DNA from: Rhodospirillales bacterium
GTDB lineage: Bacteria > Pseudomonadota > Alphaproteobacteria > Acetobacterales > Acetobacteraceae
DNA: 17,730 nucleotides
Reading direction: 5' to 3'
Assembly: GCA_015654825.1 (NCBI GenBank)
Contig: JAATGE010000048.1
Coordinates: 1-17,730 of the forward strand
Shown: positions 12,398-17,730 of the stretch, one piece after another
Position numbering within the stretch: the first letter of the stretch is position 1
Layout: every line of letters starts with the position of its first letter
Made by a program: the position numbers and the translations under genes
Notes under the pieces: model-generated
What the model was told of the DNA's origin: nothing
The model's input: the letters and a program-made list of their open reading frames with translations, nothing else
Databases searched by the model: none

Positions 12398-12647
12398 AGC
12401 CGATCCCCCAAGCAGGTTGAATTACAAGGTTCTAACTCCCCTGGATCGGCCTGACGTGTGGTTCGTTACACACACCCACATTCCTTCTGTCATCGCAAAA
12501 AACAGATTTCACAGTCCGTTCAACGTAAATTTGCAACAATACTCGCGCGGGGCGGCCTTGCTGCCGCTCGCAAGCCCGCTATCCTCAAGGACTTGGACTC
12601 CCCACCTGCTGGTCGATCCCGGCCGCGCCTGATACCAAGCACGCGGC
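12398..12647. other. Upstream region of lptF
   Basis: This is a 250-bp gene-free stretch between divergent genes. The middle (about 12430-12540) is AT-richer than its flanks and is the likely promoter region for both directions. I could not fix a convincing -35/-10 pair; TTCAAC near 12530 with TACTCG is weak. There is no clear Shine-Dalgarno before the lptF ATG. Confidence 0.4.
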
Positions 12648-13784
12648 ATGCTCACCCAGCTCGACCGCTACATACTGCGCCAACTGCTGGCGGCGCTGCT
12701 GTCCGTGACCGCGGCGCTGGTGGCGCTGATCTGGCTCACCCAGTCGCTGCGTTTCGTCGAGCTCGTGGTCAATCGCGGCCTCAGCCTGCGGGTGTTCCTG
12801 GAGCTGACCAGCCTGCTGGTGCCGGGTTTCGTCGCCGTGATCCTGCCGATCACGACGTTCGTCGTGGTGCAGTTCATCTATCAGCGGCTCTCCGGCGACC
12901 GCGAGCTGACGGTGATGCGCTCGGCCGGGCTTTCGCCCTGGGCGCTGGCGCGGCCGGCGCTGCTGCTCGGCACCATCAGCATGGTGCTGTGCCTGGTGCT
13001 GAACCTGTTCGTGCTGCCCGAGACCTCCGCCGCGTTCCGGCGCTACCAGTTCGAGATCCGCAACAAGGTCGCCGCGTTCCTGCTGCAGGAGGGCGTGTTC
13101 ACGGCCATTTCGGACCAGCTGACGGTGTATATCCGGTCGCGCGAAACCGACGGCACGCTGCGCGGCATCCTGGTCGAGGATGAGCGCCAGCCGAACAGCC
13201 GGGCGACGATCCTGGCGGAAAGCGGCCGGCTGGTGGCCGCCAGCGACGTGCCGCGGGTGTTGCTGGAAAACGGCTCGCGCGAGGAAATCGACGGCAAGAC
13301 CGGCCGCCTCGATGTGCTGACTTTTTCCGAATACACGATCGACCTTGCCAGCAGCAGCCACGACGCGGAGCGGCGGCTGCGCGACGTGAACGAGATGTCG
13401 ATGCAGGAATTGCTGCACCCGGATCCCGCCGGCGTGCGGCCGCAGGATGTCGGCAAGCTGCTGGTGGAGGCGCATCACCGCCTGACCCAGCCGTTGACCG
13501 CCATGGGCTTCTCGCTGGTCGCCGTGGCGAGCGTGCTGACCGGCGCGTTCCGGCGGCACGGCCATCTGCTGCGGCCGGCAGCGGCGATCGTTGTCATGGT
13601 GGCGCTGCTGGCGGCGGGCCTCGCTGCCAGCAGCGTCGCGACGCGGCATATCGAGTTGATACCGCTGATCTGGGCGCAGGCGCTGCTGCCTGGGCTGGCC
13701 GCCGCGTGGATGCTGTTCGTGCCCGCCGCGGCCGAGCGCGGCCTGCGCCGGCAGATGCCGCGCCCCGCGGCAAAGGGAGCCTGA
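12648..13784 (+). CDS. lptF: LPS export permease LptF
   Basis: The 378-residue protein has the YjgP/YjgQ (LptF/LptG) fold. There are three N-terminal membrane helices (about 9-32, 52-78, 101-124), a periplasmic beta-jellyroll of about 150 residues (130-275), and three C-terminal helices (about 282-302, 310-332, 338-360). The helix-2 end IYQRLSGDRELTVMRSAGLS (77-96) is the conserved coupling region that contacts the LptB ATPase. With LptG and LptB it extracts LPS from the inner membrane. The start follows the family (MLTQLDRYILRQLL). lptG begins 4 bp after the stop. Confidence 0.95.
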   Translation: MLTQLDRYILRQLLAALLSVTAALVALIWLTQSLRFVELVVNRGLSLRVFLELTSLLVPGFVAVILPITTFVVVQFIYQRLSGDRELTVMRSAGLSPWALARPALLLGTISMVLCLVLNLFVLPETSAAFRRYQFEIRNKVAAFLLQEGVFTAISDQLTVYIRSRETDGTLRGILVEDERQPNSRATILAESGRLVAASDVPRVLLENGSREEIDGKTGRLDVLTFSEYTIDLASSSHDAERRLRDVNEMSMQELLHPDPAGVRPQDVGKLLVEAHHRLTQPLTAMGFSLVAVASVLTGAFRRHGHLLRPAAAIVVMVALLAAGLAASSVATRHIELIPLIWAQALLPGLAAAWMLFVPAAAERGLRRQMPRPAAKGA

Positions 13785-13788
13785 CCGC

Positions 13789-14901
13789 ATGGGGCTCGCC
13801 ATGACGCTGTCGGTGTATATCGCGCGGCAATTCACCGCCGCGGTGTGCGTGGTGCTGACCGGGCTCGCGCTGCTGGTCATGCTGTTCGATTTCATCGAGC
13901 TGCTGCGCCGCGCGGCGACCCGGCCGGAGGTGGCGTTCGGCCTGGTCACCACCATCGCGCTGATGAAGCTGCCTTACTGGGTGCTGCAGGTGCTGCCGTT
14001 CGCGGTGCTGCTCGGCGGGATCGCGGCGTTCTGGCGGCTGACCCGCAGTTCCGAGCTGATCGTGGCGCGCGCGGCGGGGCTCTCGGCCTGGCAGTTCCTG
14101 GCGGCGCCGCTGGCCTGCGCCGTGCTGTTCGGCGTGCTGGCGACCGCGGGGCTTTCGCCGCTCTCCTCGATGCTGTTCCGCCAGGCGGAGACACTCGACA
14201 ACATCCACATCCGCCAGAGCGGCGGGCCGCTGGCGCTGGCGGGGGGGCAGCTCTGGTTGCGCCAGGCGGATCGGGCGCTGGACCCGCAGGGGGTCGCGGT
14301 GCTGCACGCGCGCCACGTGTCGATGGAAGCCAAGAAGGTGACCACCGACGAGGTCAGCGTGTTCCGGCTCGATGGCCGGGACCGGCTGCTGAGCCGCGTC
14401 GAGGCGGCGCATGCCAAGCTTGAGCATGGCGCCTGGCACCTGACCGGGGCGCGCACCATCCGGCCCGACCAGCTGCCGCAGGATGTCGGCGAAATGGTGC
14501 TGCCGACCGACCTGACGGTGCGGCGCATGCAGGAAAGCTTTCAAAGCCCGGACACTCTGTCGGTGTGGGCGCTGCCTGGCTTTATCGGGCTGCTGGACAG
14601 CGCCGGATTTTCCGCCGTGCGGCACCGGCTGCATTTCCAGGCGCTGCTGGCGCTGCCGCTGCTGTGCGGCACGATGGCGCTGGTGGCGGCCGGATTTTCG
14701 ATGCGGCCGGTGCGGCGCGGCGGTGTGGCCAAAATGATTGGCTACGGCGTCGCCAGCGGCTTTTTCCTGTTCATGGTCAGCAAGGTGGCGGAGGAATTCG
14801 GCCAGAGCGGGGCGCTGCCCACGGTGTTGGCTGCCTGGGCACCGGCGGGCGCCGGCCTTATGCTCGCCGTGTCGCTGCTGCTGCACCTGGAGGACGGGTG
14901 A
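13789..14901 (+). CDS. lptG: LPS export permease LptG
   Basis: The 370-residue partner of LptF has the same six-helix plus jellyroll plan. The coupling segment FWRLTRSSELIVARAAGLSA is at 81-100, the periplasmic domain is about 130-275, and the last three helices lie between about 284 and 366. GGGAG lies about 10 bp before the ATG at 13789; a second ATG 12 bp later is possible. The 4-bp gap to lptF and the 2-bp gap to the lptD start indicate one operon. Confidence 0.95.
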   Translation: MGLAMTLSVYIARQFTAAVCVVLTGLALLVMLFDFIELLRRAATRPEVAFGLVTTIALMKLPYWVLQVLPFAVLLGGIAAFWRLTRSSELIVARAAGLSAWQFLAAPLACAVLFGVLATAGLSPLSSMLFRQAETLDNIHIRQSGGPLALAGGQLWLRQADRALDPQGVAVLHARHVSMEAKKVTTDEVSVFRLDGRDRLLSRVEAAHAKLEHGAWHLTGARTIRPDQLPQDVGEMVLPTDLTVRRMQESFQSPDTLSVWALPGFIGLLDSAGFSAVRHRLHFQALLALPLLCGTMALVAAGFSMRPVRRGGVAKMIGYGVASGFFLFMVSKVAEEFGQSGALPTVLAAWAPAGAGLMLAVSLLLHLEDG

Positions 14902-14903
14902 GG

Positions 14904-17237
14904 ATGAACTTGGGTTTGGGGTTCCGGGCGGCTTCTACAGGGACTGAGAAAGGTAGGAAGGCGTTCTTTTTTGAAAAAAAGAACCAAAAAACTTTTGTTG
15001 GTTTGATGCTGGGTTTGTGCTGGCTGGCGGGGTCTTCTGCGCAGGCGCAGCTGGGGGCGCTGGGGGACACGGGGCACGGGGTCACACCGGTCAGCGGCAA
15101 CCAGCCGGTGACGTTTCTGGCGGATAACGTCAGTTACGACCGCGTTAATGGCATTGTCTCCGCGACCGGGCGTGTGCAGGCCTGGCAGGGCGACCACTAC
15201 CTGGCGGCGGACCGGGTGACGTTCGACCGCAATACCGGGGTCGCTGCCGCCTACGGGCACGTGGTCATGGTGGAGCCGGACGGGCAGATCGTGTTCGGCG
15301 ACTATGCCGAAGTGGCGCAGGGCATGCGCAACGGCATTATCAGCGGCATGCGCGCGTTGCTGGCCGACGGCGGCAAGCTGGCGGCGAACGGTGCCCGGCG
15401 CACCGAGGGCAAGCTGAACGAGCTTTCCCGCGCGGTCTATTCGAGCTGCAACGTCTGCGCGCTGGAGCCGCAGCGCGCGCCGGAGTGGCAGATCCGCGCC
15501 GATCACATCACGCAGGATCTCGAACACAAGCGCATCGAATATACCGATGCGTGGGTCGACGTGTTCGGCGTGCCGGTGCTGTGGATGCCGTATATGTCGA
15601 ACACCGATCCCTCGGTGCGGCGCCAGACCGGCCTGCTGCCGCCCAGCTTCGGCGTCAGCAGCGATCATCTCGGGGCGTTCATCGCGGTGCCCTACTACAT
15701 CGTGCTGGACGACCAGTCCGACGTGACGCTGACGCCGGAGCTGGCGGCACAGCAGGGCGGGCAATTGACCGCGGATTACCGGCGCGACTTCAACAGCGGC
15801 GTCGTGCACCTGACCGGCGGCGTGGGCACCGACGAGGATCACATCCAGGCCTATGTTTTTTCCAGCGCGTCGTTCAACTGGGACGACACCTGGCGCTACG
15901 GCGCCAACGTCAATCTCGGAACCTCGGTCAATTACCTGCGCGATTACCAGATCGAGGGCTACCTCGCGAACTTCCTTGCGTCCAGCGTCAATATCGAAGG
16001 CTTCGGCGTCGGATCCTACACCAAGCTCGACGGGCTGGTCTGGCAGGGACTGAACTCCAGCACGCCGCAAAGCACGCTGCCCTACGTGCTGCCGCGCTAC
16101 ACCTACAGTTACTTCGGGGAGCCCGATGCGCTGGGCGGCCGGCTCAGCTTCGATACGCAGGCGTTCGATGTGCTGCGCTCGATCGGCACCAGCGATCAGC
16201 GGGTGGCGATGCGGCTGGGCTGGGAGCGGCCGTTCAGCGGGCGCTTGGGCGAGCAGTATCTGTTTTCGGTGCAGGCGGCCGGCACCGCCTATAACGCGAC
16301 GGTGCTGAACGGGCAGCCGAATTTCGGCTTGCAGGCGAATTCCAACACCGTGCACGCGCAGCCGCAGGTTTCGCTGCTGATGCGGTGGCCGTTCGTGCGC
16401 GACGCCGGCAGCCTCGGGACGCAGCTGCTGGAGCCGATCGTGCAACTGATCGCGGCCCCGCAATCGGGCAATTCATTGCATGACCGGCTGCCCAACGAAG
16501 ACAGCCTGGATTACGAGTTCACCGACGCGACGCTGTTCAGCCTGAACCGGTTCGGCGGCTACGATCGCAGCGACGGCGGCGAGCGCGCCAATTTCGCGCT
16601 CCATGGCAACTGGACGTTTGCCGGCGGCCAGGTGCTGGACGGCCTGGTCGGGGCTTCCGCCATCGAGCACGTGGACCATAACCTGTTTCCGCAGTTCCAG
16701 CCGTGGAACGGCTTCGATGTTGGCAGCCATCTGTCCGACATCGTCGGGCGGATCAGCATGGCGCCGTCCAAATGGGTGGATTTCACCACCCGCGCGCGGT
16801 TCGACCACTCCAACGGCGACCTGCGTTTCGCCGACGCCGTGACGGGGGTCGGCGATACGCGGCTGAAAATGCATTTCGGCTATTTCTACGGCAGCACCAA
16901 CCCCTACACGCTGTATTTGAGCGACTTCAACGTGCCGGGGTTCCTGGTGCCGCAGAACCAGACGCCGGTGGTGAAGAGCTTCTTTACCCCGCGCAACGAA
17001 GTCAGCGCCGGGCTCAGCACCAAATTCGGCCATTACAGCTTTTCCGGCACCGCGCGGCGCAACCTGGAGACCGGAAAGATGGACAGCTTCGACACCCATG
17101 CCAAATACGAGGATGAGTGCACAATCTTCGACATTCTCGTCGGACGGCGCTATACATCGATCTTCGGCGACCACGGCGACACCACCGTGCTGTTCACCCT
17201 AACCCTGAAAACCGTGGGCCAGGTTGGCTTCAAGTGA
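14904..17237 (+). CDS. lptD: LPS-assembly outer-membrane protein LptD
   Basis: This 777-residue protein inserts LPS into the outer leaflet. It has a signal peptide (apolar core about 31-47, cleavage after AQA near 48). An LptA-like OstA domain follows (about 70-165, starting VTFLADNVSYDRVNGIVSAT). The beta-barrel runs from about 235 to the end, beginning PSVRRQTGLLPPSFG. Cysteines at 182, 185 and 739 can form the N-domain-to-barrel disulphide needed for maturation in the family. The ATG at 14904, with GAGG upstream, gives the operon-typical spacing; longer in-frame reading overlaps lptG and is rejected. The region before the signal core is encoded by a copy of the AT-rich dispersed repeat (AFFFEKKNQKTF at 20-31), so the n-region appears repeat-derived. 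Confidence 0.95.
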   Translation: MNLGLGFRAASTGTEKGRKAFFFEKKNQKTFVGLMLGLCWLAGSSAQAQLGALGDTGHGVTPVSGNQPVTFLADNVSYDRVNGIVSATGRVQAWQGDHYLAADRVTFDRNTGVAAAYGHVVMVEPDGQIVFGDYAEVAQGMRNGIISGMRALLADGGKLAANGARRTEGKLNELSRAVYSSCNVCALEPQRAPEWQIRADHITQDLEHKRIEYTDAWVDVFGVPVLWMPYMSNTDPSVRRQTGLLPPSFGVSSDHLGAFIAVPYYIVLDDQSDVTLTPELAAQQGGQLTADYRRDFNSGVVHLTGGVGTDEDHIQAYVFSSASFNWDDTWRYGANVNLGTSVNYLRDYQIEGYLANFLASSVNIEGFGVGSYTKLDGLVWQGLNSSTPQSTLPYVLPRYTYSYFGEPDALGGRLSFDTQAFDVLRSIGTSDQRVAMRLGWERPFSGRLGEQYLFSVQAAGTAYNATVLNGQPNFGLQANSNTVHAQPQVSLLMRWPFVRDAGSLGTQLLEPIVQLIAAPQSGNSLHDRLPNEDSLDYEFTDATLFSLNRFGGYDRSDGGERANFALHGNWTFAGGQVLDGLVGASAIEHVDHNLFPQFQPWNGFDVGSHLSDIVGRISMAPSKWVDFTTRARFDHSNGDLRFADAVTGVGDTRLKMHFGYFYGSTNPYTLYLSDFNVPGFLVPQNQTPVVKSFFTPRNEVSAGLSTKFGHYSFSGTARRNLETGKMDSFDTHAKYEDECTIFDILVGRRYTSIFGDHGDTTVLFTLTLKTVGQVGFK
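14963..14999 (+). repeat. AT-rich dispersed repeat inside lptD
   Basis: This 37-bp segment is identical to 6275-6311. It is read in frame and supplies residues 20-31 of LptD with the lysines of the signal peptide. The near-palindrome GTTCTTTTTTG/AAAAAAAGAAC could fold in the mRNA about 60 bases after the start codon. Confidence 0.85.
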
Positions 17238-17257
17238 TAGCCCGAGAGAAATTCTAT

Positions 17258-17730
17258 ATGCAGACCAAAGGCTTGACCGCAGTTTTTCCGGTTCGGACGG
17301 GGCGCCTGGCCGGCTTGACGCTGGCCACCGTGCTGTTGGCGGCAACGGGCGCGATGGCGCAGTACCCGGGCGGCTACGGCGGCGGCCCCGGCGGGCTGGG
17401 CGCCGGTGGCCTCGGTTCGGGCGGACTCGGCAGCGGGGGATTGGGCGGCGGCATGCCGGGCTCCAGCGGTATTCCGACCGGCGGCTCGACCAGCAGCTCG
17501 TCGGACGACAAGCCGAAGCACGAGGCACCGCCGCCCGGTGAGGAGCCGGCGATCGCGATCCCGCCCCCCAAGCTCACCGCGCCGCCGGCGGACGCGGATG
17601 CCATCGCGACCGTGGTCAACGGCGACGTGATCACCCGCGCCGATGTCTCGAACCGCGCGCGCATGTTCGCGCTTTCCACCGGCCTGACGCTGACTGCGGA
17701 GCTGCTAGCGCGGCTGAAGGCGCAGATCAC
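17258..17730 (+). CDS. surA: SurA-like periplasmic chaperone/peptidyl-prolyl isomerase (5' part)
   Basis: The 157 codons present show a Sec signal peptide (core LAGLTLATVLLAATGAMA, cleavage before Q35). A glycine-rich segment follows with four GGLGx pentapeptides (45-64), then a Ser/Pro linker, then IATVVNGDVITRADVSNRAR at about 116-135, the start of the SurA N-terminal chaperone domain. The parvulin domains lie beyond the window. SurA assists folding of outer-membrane proteins, LptD among them, and surA commonly follows lptD. The low-complexity Gly-rich spacer of about 75 residues is unusual for SurA. The ATG at 17258 is the first in frame, 20 bp past the lptD stop, with GAGAGAA upstream. 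Confidence 0.88.
   Translation, partial: MQTKGLTAVFPVRTGRLAGLTLATVLLAATGAMAQYPGGYGGGPGGLGAGGLGSGGLGSGGLGGGMPGSSGIPTGGSTSSSSDDKPKHEAPPPGEEPAIAIPPPKLTAPPADADAIATVVNGDVITRADVSNRARMFALSTGLTLTAELLARLKAQI

Noticed and set aside
12585..13955. 456-codon minus-strand ORF opposite lptF
   Set aside because: Antisense shadow of lptF, whose frame matches a known family throughout.
14565..14903. Longer N-terminus of LptD
   Set aside because: It would overlap lptG out of frame by more than 300 bp and add Ala/Arg-rich shadow sequence before the signal peptide.
14742..16463. 573-codon minus-strand ORF opposite lptD
   Set aside because: Antisense shadow; composition is dominated by Arg, His and Gln with no recognisable domain.

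Overview
This 17.7 kb window comes from a GC-rich alphaproteobacterium, most likely in or near the Acetobacteraceae. The reasons are a circularly permuted (two-piece) tmRNA, an alpha-type SspB, ThyX instead of ThyA, an LptF-LptG-LptD-SurA envelope block, and two dispersed repeat families that I associate from memory with acetic-acid-bacterium relatives. The family-level placement is inference.

Layout. 1-1196 (minus strand): a permuted ssrA gene (tag ANDNFEALAIAA), then sspB, whose product delivers ssrA-tagged proteins to ClpXP, then the start of a membrane protein. A 143-nt hairpin lies between ssrA and sspB. 1235-2167 (plus): thyX. 2168-7112: an accessory region. Two extra copies of the last 77 bp of thyX, both ending at an in-frame stop, lie at 2978-3054 and 4277-4353. 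They bracket a Sel1-repeat gene and a TacA-TacT toxin-antitoxin pair. Beyond them come a small membrane protein, a zinc-ribbon protein, a BrnT-BrnA pair with an extra third ORF, and a ParD/RelE-type pair. All three toxin-antitoxin pairs are on the minus strand and each has a readable promoter or operator. No integrase, transposase or tRNA is seen here.

7113-10094: core genes return. An SDR oxidoreductase (minus) diverges from cvpA-purF (plus, ATGA overlap). A three-unit 18-bp tandem repeat that can encode a 20-aa leader lies directly before cvpA. 10095-12397: a second SDR whose start abuts a GC-rich repeat, a proline-rich lipoprotein, a relic of a REP-associated transposase (RAYT) between 27-bp inverted repeats, and a hypothetical gene. 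12648-17730 (plus): lptF, lptG, lptD and the 5' part of surA, the lipopolysaccharide export and outer-membrane assembly block. An AT-rich dispersed repeat forms part of the LptD signal peptide.

The strongest novelty candidates are the serial thyX-tail copies with cargo, the hairpin beside ssrA whose imperfections all favour a plus-strand RNA, the repeat-derived LptD signal peptide, and the RAYT relic. All identities and alignments were made by eye.
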